The notes: generated from the sequence alone by a model not told the origin. Numbered from the stretch's first letter, positions 25,177 to 33,816 are shown. The stretch: DNA of 34,440 bases from an uncultured bacterium (GCA_903862465.1 CAIOYH010000189.1:1-34440); one strand, 5' to 3'. A program made the numbers and translations.

Positions 25177-28100
25177 TTAACTCTCCTTCTCAATCAAGAA
25201 AAGCATATTCGAGGTCATCACCCCTTTGTTGATGATACTCATTTTCATGTCGAAGGAGCTGACGATGGCTTGCAGGCGTGTGGCAGACAGGAAATGAAGC
25301 TGCATGTCGTCGGTTTTGTTGAAGCCGATGTTGGTCGAGAAGAACTCGGTGAAGCGTGTCAGCTTATGTTTGTCGTGCAGGTCGCTGTTGCCGTCGCGGA
25401 TAAGGATGCGCCCGCCGGGGTTGAGGTTGCGAATACATTTCTCAATAACGCGCAACTGCTTTTCGTCAGAGAAATAATGCAACACATCGCTCAAGATGAA
25501 CACATCGCAAGGCTCCAACGCACATTCGGTGATGTCGCCATGCGAAAAGGAAACGTTGCGGGGTTTCGACATACAATGTTCGGCAATTTCAATCTTCTCT
25601 TCATCATAGTCAATGCCATGAATGAGTCGCTCGGACGAAACCATCCCCAAAATCAGGGAGAGATAGCCATAGCCGCAGCCGATGTCGGTGATTTTCGCTT
25701 TGCGCGGAATCAATTCATCATAGACTTGATAATTGCGTTCCAAGCGCAACTTGATGCGGGAGTACCATTCCACGATGGGTCCTTTATACACAAAATTGCG
25801 GATGACGATATCGCGAAACTGCTTCGGTTTGCGATAATGCTCGTTCAACAAAAGCTCATATTCATTGCGCATCAAGGCTTGTATGTTTTTGGCGCGTGCC
25901 GAATAATCCTCGCCCCACGCGGCATCCTCGTGGCGAATGCGGTCGAGGAACTTGACGGTAATCAAACTCTTTTTGCCCATCAGCTCCCCTTTGGCGATAT
26001 AGTCGCCTGTGCCATGGCTCACGAGGGGCAGAATGTCGAGATGCATCTTGTCGGCAAGATAAAAAGCGCCTTTGTGGAAACGATGCAGGTGTCCGTCGTT
26101 GTTGCGGGTGCCTTCGGGAAACACCATGATAGAATAACCATCTGCAACGGCAGTCGCCAATTTGTCGCCGATGAAATCGAAGCCCGCCGAGGCAGGCAAA
26201 TAGCCGCCAAGTTTCACGATGATGCCGATAAACTTATTGTAGTAGAACTTATCGTTGGTAATCATGATGACTTTGTGGGAAAACATCAGGAACAAAGGAA
26301 TATCTATGAGCGATTGATGGTTTGCAATGATGACGGCGGGTTTCTTGAAAGTATCTTTCCCAAGGTTGATAATCTTTTTCCGCGTGAAATACATCAAATA
26401 CATGGTACTGCGACAGACTATCATCAAGGTAATATGGTATAACCAACGGCGATTCTTCCTTCCCACGGGCAGTATCTTATAGATGCTGAGTCCCAACAGG
26501 GCGGTGATGAAACATCCCGTGAGGAAATAGGTGTAGCAGGTGACGGCGTACAGGAAATCGTAGGCAGTGAGCGGAAATTTGCGGAATGCATCTTTTTTAT
26601 AGACCAAAAGTCGAAACAAAGCGGGCGGAATGGTATAAGAAAGAAACACCACCGAAAACATGCCGATGATGGTCAGCAGGGCGATGGACTTTAGGGCGGG
26701 ATGTTGGGCAAAAATCAGCACCCCGACGCCAATCAAGGTGGTGAATGCCGACAGAAAGACAGCCGTTTTATAAGAGTCGAGCAGTTTCACACCGCGCCGC
26801 TTATATTCTTGCAACATCCCATCCATGATAAAGATAGAAAAGTCGTCGCCCAAGCCGAAAATGAAAGTGGAGATGATGATGCTGAATATATTGAATTTGA
26901 TATCCAACAAACTCATGATGCCAAGTATCCATATCCAACTGATAAACATGGGTATGAAGGTGATGATAGCCAACTCGATGCGCCCGTAGGAGAACAACAA
27001 GAAGAAAAACACCAAGAGGGACGAAATTAATAGGATGGTATTGAAATCGTTGTTGATGACGTCAATGAAATGTGAGAGCAAGTTGTGTGTTTCCACAATC
27101 ACGGTGTTCTGATCTTCGGGCAAAGCCTTCACCACGGCATCGCGTTTCTGCGGATTGATTTTCAACACCGTGACCACGAAATTATTGTCGGCGTCTTGGT
27201 TGATAAATTGCCCGGCAAGTTGTTGTTTAAGATAGTCGAAATCGGCAGCGTTAATCTTTTCGGGCTTATGTTCGATGCGCCCCAAGAAGCCGAGGAAGGC
27301 ATCCTCGCGAAACTTCAGCTTTTTGCCGCTTGCCAACAGCCAACGCTTGAGATCGTCGATGCGATGTGGGTTCCAAAAGGTCTCCCATTGTTGTGCTTTG
27401 ATGTTTTGCATGGAGTCGCTCAGCAAGACCGACGAAACGCCCGCCACCTGATTGATCATGTTTTTGGCTTGCAGTTGGCTGATTTTGCGGTTGATGATTT
27501 CGTTGTTCTTTAGCGATTCGTTGAGGGTTTTGCCTTTCGAAACCACATAGATTTGGCGCAACGAACTGTCGGAAATGTTACTCAAGGTCTGCTCTGCTTG
27601 CTTGAGTTTGGTGGATGTGTAGCCCAATTTGTTCATATCGTCCTCAAAACTCACCTTGCGTGCCATAATAAAAAAGAAAACTGTAAGGACAACAATGCCG
27701 CCAAGGATGTAAGGGTTGCGGTCGAACTTATAGGCAGAGATTTTGTCAATGATATTATCTTTATGGATGTGGTCGTCCACCTCTTTCTTGGTTTTGATAA
27801 AGAAAGGAAAGAAAACAAGCGTGAACAAGACCGACCCAACCAAGCATAGCGCCGAAAAGAGACCGAAATCTCTCAGCACATCCGATTTAACCAACATCAG
27901 CCCGAGGAAAGCCCCGATGGTGGTGGTGCTTCCTAAGGTTAGAGGCAAGGCGAGGTCTTTGATGACCACGCGAAGGCTTTTCACATGACGATAATGGGCA
28001 TAGAAATGCACGGAATAGTTGATGGCGATACCCAAAATGATGGAGCCGGCACCTATGGCGATTAATGAGATATGCGGATGTATCAAATAAATAACGCCAA

Positions 28101-29037
28101 AGGAAAACAAACCACCGAAAAGCACAGGAGTCATCAGCACAAAGAAGGTGCCTTTGTTTTTGAAGAACACAGCGAAGAAAATCAGCAGCAGCAATAAGGC
28201 GATTCCCATGGTGATATAGAAATCAATACGCAACTGACCTGCGTTACCAACAGCAGCAGCCACCGCACCGTAATATTGTATCTTGATAGCGGCATTTCCT
28301 GCTTTGTCGTTATAATCTTGGATGATGTCGTCGAGTTTGGTGATAAACTGCGTGTTCTTATAGCTTTCGCTTGTGGGGTTGGCGGCGCTGAGAAACATCA
28401 AAAGATGCTTCTTATCTCTAGAGAAAATATAGCCCTTAAACATCTCATAGCTGTTGCCGATGCCCGAGAGGCTCATCTTCTGCAAAGCAAATCGGCTTAA
28501 GCCCAATGGATCCCTGACAATGAACTTCCGCATGAAAATACCCGCAGGCGAGACCAATAATTTATAATCTTTTTGCAGCATAGAATCAATCTTGGTGGAG
28601 TCCATCATGGTGGCGATGTTATCGTAGTCGGTAGCGTCTAAGAAATAGGGCAGATTGTTCCACAAAACATCGTAGGTGCCTGTCATTTGGTCCTCGCTGA
28701 TTCTGTAGGTCATATCTTTGACCATATCGGGCATTAGTTTGTTCTTCACTTCCTGCGAAAGCTTATCGGCGCAAGCAATCAATTCGTCGGGCGAAGCTTT
28801 CTTGTTCTCATCCTTAGAAATGATGACAATAAGTCTGTTGTTTGAGCTAACCAATTTGAACACATCGGTGATATTCTCCACGCCTTTAGTCTTAGGCAAG
28901 AAATCGGTGATATCCTCATTGAACTTTATACGTATGGCTAAGGTATAAAAGAGCGCAACCAACACAAACAAGATTGCGAAAAGCAGAAACTTGCGCCTCA
29001 CAAAGAAATCATAAATCTTTAAAAATACTGTTGCCAT
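25177..29037 (-). CDS. MMPL/RND exporter fused to a PlsC acyltransferase and a SAM methyltransferase
   Basis: 1286 residues from ATG 29037 (MATVFLKIYDFF). A start at 29106 would only add residues encoded by intergenic heptamer repeats. Residues 1-820: two RND-type halves with about 12 membrane helices and periplasmic loops. In the first half the TM4 position usually holding Asp reads GIAINYSVHF (Asn), while the second half keeps acidic residues in GLGDDFSIF. Residues about 880-1090: acyltransferase with N-H-x4-D (NHQSLID, near 903) and FPEGTR (near 970). Residues about 1095-1286: class I methyltransferase with DIGCGYGYL (near 1117) and DVLHYFSDEKQ. The three activities could acylate, methylate and export one lipid-like product. 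Similar parts occur as separate or fused genes in aryl-polyene and flexirubin clusters. Confidence 0.9.
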   Translation of the reverse strand: MATVFLKIYDFFVRRKFLLFAILFVLVALFYTLAIRIKFNEDITDFLPKTKGVENITDVFKLVSSNNRLIVIISKDENKKASPDELIACADKLSQEVKNKLMPDMVKDMTYRISEDQMTGTYDVLWNNLPYFLDATDYDNIATMMDSTKIDSMLQKDYKLLVSPAGIFMRKFIVRDPLGLSRFALQKMSLSGIGNSYEMFKGYIFSRDKKHLLMFLSAANPTSESYKNTQFITKLDDIIQDYNDKAGNAAIKIQYYGAVAAAVGNAGQLRIDFYITMGIALLLLLIFFAVFFKNKGTFFVLMTPVLFGGLFSFGVIYLIHPHISLIAIGAGSIILGIAINYSVHFYAHYRHVKSLRVVIKDLALPLTLGSTTTIGAFLGLMLVKSDVLRDFGLFSALCLVGSVLFTLVFFPFFIKTKKEVDDHIHKDNIIDKISAYKFDRNPYILGGIVVLTVFFFIMARKVSFEDDMNKLGYTSTKLKQAEQTLSNISDSSLRQIYVVSKGKTLNESLKNNEIINRKISQLQAKNMINQVAGVSSVLLSDSMQNIKAQQWETFWNPHRIDDLKRWLLASGKKLKFREDAFLGFLGRIEHKPEKINAADFDYLKQQLAGQFINQDADNNFVVTVLKINPQKRDAVVKALPEDQNTVIVETHNLLSHFIDVINNDFNTILLISSLLVFFFLLFSYGRIELAIITFIPMFISWIWILGIMSLLDIKFNIFSIIISTFIFGLGDDFSIFIMDGMLQEYKRRGVKLLDSYKTAVFLSAFTTLIGVGVLIFAQHPALKSIALLTIIGMFSVVFLSYTIPPALFRLLVYKKDAFRKFPLTAYDFLYAVTCYTYFLTGCFITALLGLSIYKILPVGRKNRRWLYHITLMIVCRSTMYLMYFTRKKIINLGKDTFKKPAVIIANHQSLIDIPLFLMFSHKVIMITNDKFYYNKFIGIIVKLGGYLPASAGFDFIGDKLATAVADGYSIMVFPEGTRNNDGHLHRFHKGAFYLADKMHLDILPLVSHGTGDYIAKGELMGKKSLITVKFLDRIRHEDAAWGEDYSARAKNIQALMRNEYELLLNEHYRKPKQFRDIVIRNFVYKGPIVEWYSRIKLRLERNYQVYDELIPRKAKITDIGCGYGYLSLILGMVSSERLIHGIDYDEEKIEIAEHCMSKPRNVSFSHGDITECALEPCDVFILSDVLHYFSDEKQLRVIEKCIRNLNPGGRILIRDGNSDLHDKHKLTRFTEFFSTNIGFNKTDDMQLHFLSATRLQAIVSSFDMKMSIINKGVMTSNMLFLIEKES

Positions 29038-29060
29038 GCTGTTCCACTCTTTATTAAGAT

Positions 29061-29158
29061 CCAAATACCAAATTCCAAGTTCCAAATACCAAGCTCCAAA
29101 TACCAAATCCCAAGCTCAAAGACCCAAATCCCAAGCTACAAGCTCCAAATATCGAAAT
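29061..29158. repeat. Fourteen 7-bp units (CCAARNN)
   Basis: From 29061 every 7 bp reads CCAAATA, CCAAATT, CCAAGTT, CCAAATA, CCAAGCT and so on, 14 units without phase loss; three are degenerate. It fills the first half of the gap between the fusion gene and the glycosyltransferase. Confidence 0.85.
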
Positions 29159-29169
29159 GTGATTACTTT

Positions 29170-29281
29170 TTACCATATACCGTATACTTTATACCTATTA
29201 CCATTTACTCTATACCTGTTACCATTTACCCTATACCTGTTACCATTTACCAAATACCATCTACCATTTACCATCTACCCT
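29170..29281. repeat. Sixteen 7-bp units (WTACCHN) with a 21-bp superperiod
   Basis: Heptamers such as TTACCAT, ATACCTG and TTACCCT follow one another from 29170 to 29281. ATACCTG-TTACCAT recurs every 21 bp (units 29188, 29209, 29230, 29251). The last heptamer overlaps the stop codon of the glycosyltransferase gene (29275-29277). Confidence 0.85.
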
Positions 29282-30468
29282 ACCTCCACTCTTTTCTTGC
29301 GAAATACTTTCAACAACACAAATGTAATGATGCCCATAACTGCAGCTATGGCTGCGGCAAAGATAAAAGCGCCTATAAGATATTGTAGTAGGTTATACTT
29401 TATGGCTTCAAGGGTAAGATTGGAGGAGTATTGTAGTTGCACCAAATCGTGTTTATATACAAAACCGCCAAACAGATAACTCAGATAGATAATCACGGGT
29501 ATCATGGGCGGGATGCTGATGTTGCTTGCCACCAAAGTAATCACCTTGTTGAGGCGAAATAACATGGCTAACAACAAAGCGACTGCCATTTGCCATCCCC
29601 AAAAGGGCGCTATGCCCATAAACATGCCCAACATGACCGATAAGGTAATCTTCGCGTCCGACTCTTTGCTTTGCATAATATATTTCTGAAAGAACTCACG
29701 AATATTCTTGCGATTTAAGAGATTTACAAACTTGAACGGCTTGACGATGAGCACCGCAATGAGCACTAAGAAAACATTGAGGATACTTACGCGTGAGAAA
29801 TCCCTAAAAGGACGAAAATGTGACACCCGTTCTTCCCGAGGTGCATAATAAACTTGTATGGGAACCGAAACCACATTGATGTTGCGCCATGCAGCACGTA
29901 CAATCACTTCTATCTCGAATTCATATTTGCGGGTGATATAATGCTTCTTACCTATCAGATGCAGCGGATAGAGACGATAGCCCGATTGGGTGTCGGGTAG
30001 CTTCACCCCTGTCTCAAATCGGAACCAAAAGTTCGAAAACTTATGTCCGAAACTACTTTTGCCGGGCACACTGCTTTGATTCATGTTGCGAGCACCGATA
30101 ATGATAGCATCGGGTTCTTCTTTCAGCTTCTCCAAAAACACAGGCAAATCCTCCACAAAATGCTGTCCATCGGAATCTATCGTAAAACCATACTTGAAAC
30201 CTTTATTATAAGCAAAGCGAAAAGCTTTCCGCAAGGCGAATCCTTTGCCGCGATTCTTAGCAAAATGAATCACATGCAGATCGCTGTAAGCATCTAAAAT
30301 GCTTTTGGTGTCGTCTGTAGAACCATCGTTCACCACAATCACGTCCGAAGTATATGCCAACACGCCATCAATCACCTTCCGTAAGGTCGTGGCATTGTTG
30401 TATGTGGGAATAATCACGCAACACCGCCATGTTTTGAACTGATTTTGAATTTCTATATTTGCTTTCAT
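29275..30468 (-). CDS. Family 2 glycosyltransferase fused to DUF2062 membrane domain
   Basis: 397 residues. Residues 10-235 are a GT-A glycosyltransferase: CVIIPTYNNATTL, VVNDGSTDDT, and the metal-binding D-x-D region FTIDSDGQH. This resembles dolichol/polyprenol-phosphate mannosyltransferases. Residues about 245-395 form the DUF2062 domain with membrane helices (VSILNVFLVLIAVLIV, GMFMGIAPFWGWQMAVALLLAML, LIGAFIFAAAIAAVMGIITFVLL) and a basic tail. It would glycosylate a membrane-bound acceptor. The gene is 9 bp behind the C45-type hydrolase gene, in the same operon. The last codons lie in heptamer repeats, so the C-terminus may have been rewritten by repeat turnover. Confidence 0.9.
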   Translation of the reverse strand: MKANIEIQNQFKTWRCCVIIPTYNNATTLRKVIDGVLAYTSDVIVVNDGSTDDTKSILDAYSDLHVIHFAKNRGKGFALRKAFRFAYNKGFKYGFTIDSDGQHFVEDLPVFLEKLKEEPDAIIIGARNMNQSSVPGKSSFGHKFSNFWFRFETGVKLPDTQSGYRLYPLHLIGKKHYITRKYEFEIEVIVRAAWRNINVVSVPIQVYYAPREERVSHFRPFRDFSRVSILNVFLVLIAVLIVKPFKFVNLLNRKNIREFFQKYIMQSKESDAKITLSVMLGMFMGIAPFWGWQMAVALLLAMLFRLNKVITLVASNISIPPMIPVIIYLSYLFGGFVYKHDLVQLQYSSNLTLEAIKYNLLQYLIGAFIFAAAIAAVMGIITFVLLKVFRKKRVEVG

Positions 30469-30477
30469 TTACTTGTG

Positions 30478-32142
30478 CTAAGCCTTACATTTAATTCGAG
30501 ATATATTCAGATGCTTTTCTATCGTTTCCTTCTCTTTGAGAGTGGGAATCGGTTTTTTTAAAGAAATAGAATACATATCAACCGCTTGACAATACATTTT
30601 ATTGTGCATATAAAAATCTCCTGCTTCCCAATACGATAAATAACTATCGGGGTTGAGGGCAATCAATTCATCAATGAGTTTTTGACTTTCTATCCTTGGC
30701 TTTTTGATTTCATGCAAAGATAATCGTATTTTTTTAAAACGGATGTAGTTTTCATACCCGCCATCAAAGAAAAGAGCATCGGCAGGAACCAAATCCTGCG
30801 CCACAGTTATCTCAGGATGATTTTTGACATCAAAATTGGGATGGAAGATTTCGTTCAAATCATAACAAACATAGCTCCCCAAACAATAAGGTCCGGCAGA
30901 TATCCACATTTTTAAGACTTCAGGTTTGAAAACCACCGAATGATGAGCAATAAGTTGGTCAATAGCAATTTCATTACCGAAGCCGACAATAGTGTCGCCC
31001 ACTCCTTTCTTGTCGCGAAGCATGCTGATAACAACATTAACCGAAATCTTCTCGTGACGACCAAACAACTCTTCCATGCGTTTAAACCGCATCATGGAAC
31101 TACTTTCGTTGATTTGTTTGATGTTCAAAGCATCATGTTTCATCTTCTCAGATTGAAAATGATTGGTACATATCAATTCGAAACCTTTGGGAGCATAAAC
31201 GGCACTATCGTAGGGTGTCTTTTCAATCACGATGGAAGCATTTTCTTTGCCCGAACTCACATGTATGGCTTCCGAAACAAATATGCGGTGTTTGTCGGCT
31301 ATCTCCACGGCTTGCTCGATGCTTGTGGCGTATTGCAACATCTCTCTCACCAAAATAGAAATAGGCGTAAAAGATTTGGAAGGTAGTTTTGATTTTGCAG
31401 CATTCAAGGTCACTACTATGCCATGAATGTTCATCCCGGAAACGGTTCCAATCATGCCTCCCCACGTTATCATCACAAACTTGCCGCCTTCCGAAGGATG
31501 ATAGAATGTGATGATCTTTTCTTCCGAAAACTCATCGCCCACATGGAAATCGAAGTTGCGACCATGCACCAACATGCCGTCCTCGCTCCTACTGCCCCAT
31601 GCGGCAAATGAAGTGCATCCAACAAAGTTCATATATTGCAGGGTATGTCCAATATCGTGGGCTGCGTGATAGTTCAATATGCGGATATAACCCGGACCGA
31701 TAGAGGAAAACTCAGGCGACGCAGAACGAGAAACGCCATAGATTTCCGCATTATATTCTTTCCCGACATAAAAGTTAAGCTTCCGATTCATCCATGCCAC
31801 AAATAGCTTCAAGAAAAACAGATAGAGTTTGTTGGTCACTTTCTTTTTAATCTCCGAAACAAAAAACTTCTCTTGATTATATATCAGCTTGGATGCCAAC
31901 ATGCCATTCATCAAGCCGCGTTCATAAGGCTCTCCTTCAATATACATTTCCCACAATCCGTGTGAATTCTTTTTAATCCAATTGCGGTTGATGGCATAGA
32001 AATCATCAGCCACCCGAATAGGTTTCAGGTCTCTTTGATGCAAATTTGGTACTTTAGGTGGAATTTTCAGCACAGCAAGTGCAAACAATGCCAATAAAAG
32101 TAAAAGTAAAGAAGCTATTCCTAATAATATATATATAAACAT
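30478..32142 (-). CDS. C45-type Ntn hydrolase/acyltransferase-like protein, membrane-anchored
   Basis: 554 residues. An N-terminal hydrophobic anchor (IYILLGIASLLLLLLALFALAVL) is followed by the penicillin acyltransferase-like (peptidase C45) domain. C176 in VGCTSFAAWG is the expected nucleophile, with the family's HGRNFDFH just after it and WGGMIGTVSGMNIHG further on. In acyl-CoA:6-APA acyltransferases the Cys becomes N-terminal after self-cleavage; here it lies at 176, after an extra membrane anchor. The last 70 residues look TPR-like (SYLSYWEAGDFYMHNKMYCQA). Homologues are regular members of aryl-polyene/flexirubin-type clusters, where their reaction is unsettled. It is 29 bp from the acyltransferase upstream. 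Confidence 0.85.
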   Translation of the reverse strand: MFIYILLGIASLLLLLLALFALAVLKIPPKVPNLHQRDLKPIRVADDFYAINRNWIKKNSHGLWEMYIEGEPYERGLMNGMLASKLIYNQEKFFVSEIKKKVTNKLYLFFLKLFVAWMNRKLNFYVGKEYNAEIYGVSRSASPEFSSIGPGYIRILNYHAAHDIGHTLQYMNFVGCTSFAAWGSRSEDGMLVHGRNFDFHVGDEFSEEKIITFYHPSEGGKFVMITWGGMIGTVSGMNIHGIVVTLNAAKSKLPSKSFTPISILVREMLQYATSIEQAVEIADKHRIFVSEAIHVSSGKENASIVIEKTPYDSAVYAPKGFELICTNHFQSEKMKHDALNIKQINESSSMMRFKRMEELFGRHEKISVNVVISMLRDKKGVGDTIVGFGNEIAIDQLIAHHSVVFKPEVLKMWISAGPYCLGSYVCYDLNEIFHPNFDVKNHPEITVAQDLVPADALFFDGGYENYIRFKKIRLSLHEIKKPRIESQKLIDELIALNPDSYLSYWEAGDFYMHNKMYCQAVDMYSISLKKPIPTLKEKETIEKHLNISRIKCKA

Positions 32143-32171
32143 TCAGAAAAGTATGAGCCGACAAAATTAGC

Positions 32172-32954
32172 TCAATTTTTGTTTTTAGCGGTTAATTCAT
32201 TTTGTTTTTCTGCTTCTGTAGCCAACGAGAGATATTCTGCGCGCATGATGGTGGAAACATTTTTTGTTAGTTCCTGATAGCTATCCCCATATTCTTTACT
32301 ACCAAATTTGACCCTATCGAGATATTTTATGGTCACCTTTCCATTCTTCATGAAATACCATTTCCAAGAGAATACATTCTTTGAATAATGTATCACCACA
32401 GGTTGTATGTCTATCTGCAACTTCGAAGCTAAATAAAACCCGCCTTTATGGAAACGACCGATATTTTCCTTGGTATTCATCACCCCTTCGGGAAAAATTA
32501 GCACAGGAAATTCGGCAGCGATGGAGGGCTGCAATGCCTCAACCAATGCATCTTTTTCCATATCTATCGGATAGAAACGTATGTATTTCAAAATAAAAAA
32601 CCGCGCCCACGCATTGTTGTGCCAATTGTTGTTTATGACACACATCTTCGAAGTGAATGCAATTGCCACCGTAGCATCCAACACCGACTGATGATTGCAC
32701 ACAATTAAGGAAGGCGTGTCGAAGATGTTTTTTCTACGGTTGATATGTTTGAACCGCATATTGAAATTCGTGATATTCCAAAAGACGGTAAAGTTTCGGA
32801 GCAAACGCGCATAGAACAGATTGGTATTGCTTCTTTTGGTTGAAAATGGCAGCACAATAAGCAGCGTGAAAAACTGACTCGTGATAGCGAAAATCAAAAA
32901 CGAGACGCTTCCTCTAAAGATGACCCAAAAATTAAATAGTTGTTTCTTTATCAA
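32172..32954 (-). CDS. PlsC-family 1-acyl-glycerol-3-phosphate-type acyltransferase
   Basis: 260 residues. An N-terminal membrane helix (FWVIFRGSVSFLIFAITSQFFTLLIVLPF) is followed by N-H-x4-D (NHQSVLD, near 87), FPEGVMN (near 155) and RFHKGGFYLASK. It is the first gene of the four-gene lipid/export operon and a separate paralogue of the acyltransferase domain inside the 1286-residue fusion; both share the R/H-FHKGAFYLA-type segment. Acceptor unknown. The -7 box at 32989-32996 gives a leader of about 28 nt, supporting this start. Confidence 0.9.
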   Translation of the reverse strand: MIKKQLFNFWVIFRGSVSFLIFAITSQFFTLLIVLPFSTKRSNTNLFYARLLRNFTVFWNITNFNMRFKHINRRKNIFDTPSLIVCNHQSVLDATVAIAFTSKMCVINNNWHNNAWARFFILKYIRFYPIDMEKDALVEALQPSIAAEFPVLIFPEGVMNTKENIGRFHKGGFYLASKLQIDIQPVVIHYSKNVFSWKWYFMKNGKVTIKYLDRVKFGSKEYGDSYQELTKNVSTIMRAEYLSLATEAEKQNELTAKNKN

Positions 32955-32988
32955 TTTTACAATAGTTTTGTTGCAGAAATTCGGAGTG

Positions 32989-32996
32989 CAAAAGTA
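32989..32996 (-). promoter_or_regulatory. -7 box of the lipid/export operon
   Basis: The complement reads TACTTTTG, a full match, 35 bp before the acyltransferase ATG. No -33 TTG at normal spacing was found, so a weaker or activator-dependent promoter is possible. Confidence 0.5.
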
Positions 32997-33051
32997 CAGA
33001 AATTTCGTGTTTTTAAATCATATAATTATCACAAAGTAATATTTTTTCGGC

Positions 33052-33078
33052 TTGCTATCCATTTTTAGTTTAAATTTG
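33052..33078 (+). promoter_or_regulatory. Promoter of the ICMT-like gene
   Basis: TTG at 33052-33054 and TAAATTTG at 33071-33078 (full -7 match, 16-nt spacer, slightly short). The ATG follows at 33130. Confidence 0.45.
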
Positions 33079-33129
33079 TTGTCGTTAAAATGAATCATAA
33101 CCAAGCTTTTTGAATTATAACCTACTGAT

Positions 33130-33651
33130 ATGTTGCGTCTCGCCTTTAATTTCTTCGTAAAAGTTCTCGACTCTTGCCTTTATGGCTTTGTGGGTCCGTT
33201 TAGCATGTTGGTGATTATTCCGCAGTATCTGATTTATATTTCCGATAGATACGACTTGCCCTTTTATGGTTTCCCCTATAGTGAAATCATAAGCGTGGTG
33301 TTGATGTGGATTGGCGCATCCGTGGCGATTTATAGTGGTGCGCTGATGTTTCTGTTTGGGAAAGGCAGTCCCGCGGTGACCTCATCCCCGCAAAAGATTA
33401 TGCAGAAGAATATCTATGCTTATTTCCGCCATCCGATGATGTGGGCGCTTACGTTGGTGTTGGCAGGCGAAGTGATGTATCATGGCATGTTGATTATGTT
33501 GGTGTGGTTTGTGGCGTGGTTGCGCATTCAACAATTGTATGTGGTGAACTACGAAGAACCACAATTGGAGAAGCGTTTCGGCGATAGCTATCGGGAATAT
33601 TGTCAGCAAGTTCCGCGGTGGTTTCCCCGTCTAAGTAAAAAAATAAAATAA
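33130..33651 (+). CDS. Isoprenylcysteine carboxyl-methyltransferase-like membrane protein
   Basis: 173 residues with about four membrane helices (SMLVIIPQYLIYI, IISVVLMWIGASVAIYSGALMFLF, MWALTLVLAGEVMYHGMLIMLVWFVAW). The family signature is present: YAYFRHPMMWAL, then EEPQLEKRFGDSYREYCQQVPRWFPR, where the E-x-x-L-x-x-x-F-G-x-x-Y-x-x-Y motif binds SAM in ICMT/PEMT-like enzymes. It methylates an unknown lipid or small substrate in the inner membrane. It diverges from the lipid/export operon, which makes a shared substrate possible but unproven. Confidence 0.88.
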   Translation: MLRLAFNFFVKVLDSCLYGFVGPFSMLVIIPQYLIYISDRYDLPFYGFPYSEIISVVLMWIGASVAIYSGALMFLFGKGSPAVTSSPQKIMQKNIYAYFRHPMMWALTLVLAGEVMYHGMLIMLVWFVAWLRIQQLYVVNYEEPQLEKRFGDSYREYCQQVPRWFPRLSKKIK

Positions 33652-33655
33652 ATAA

Positions 33656-33688
33656 TTTGAGTTTTCTCTGTAAAAAGTATTAATTTTG
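33656..33688 (+). promoter_or_regulatory. Consensus promoter of tRNA-Arg
   Basis: TTTG (33656-33659), a 21-nt spacer and TAATTTTG (33681-33688) match the Bacteroidota -33/-7 consensus; the start would fall near 33695, a few bases before the tRNA. Confidence 0.75.
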
Positions 33689-33699
33689 CAGCCCAAAAG

Positions 33700-33773
33700 G
33701 GCCCCGTAGCTCAACTGAATAGAGTATCTGACTACGGATCAGAAGGTTGAAGGTTTGAATCCTTCCGGGGTCA
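33700..33773 (+). tRNA. tRNA-Arg (anticodon ACG)
   Basis: A complete cloverleaf: acceptor GGCCCCG (33700-33706) with CGGGGTC (33766-33772, one G-T pair) and discriminator A33773; D-arm GCTC...GAGT; anticodon stem TCTGA/TCAGA with loop CTACGGA giving ACG; T-arm GAAGG-TTTGAAT-CCTTC. CCA is not encoded. A34 should be converted to inosine to read CGU, CGC and CGA. Confidence 0.97.
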
Positions 33774-33783
33774 CTAATAGAAG

Positions 33784-33816
33784 AAAGAGTGCTTTTTATT
33801 AGCACTCTTTTTTTTT
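33784..33816 (+). terminator. Intrinsic terminator after tRNA-Arg
   Basis: AAAGAGTGCT (33784-33793) pairs with AGCACTCTTT (33801-33810) around TTTTATT, followed by further T to 33816. A textbook terminator. Confidence 0.93.

Noticed and set aside
25270-26442. 390-codon plus-strand frame opposite the MMPL fusion
   Set aside because: A long shadow produced by codon bias of the real minus-strand gene; no domain is seen in the translation.
29038-29106. 23-residue N-terminal extension of the MMPL fusion
   Set aside because: The extra residues (WYLELGIWYLDL) are encoded by CCAARNN heptamers; the natural start is MATVFLKIYDFF.
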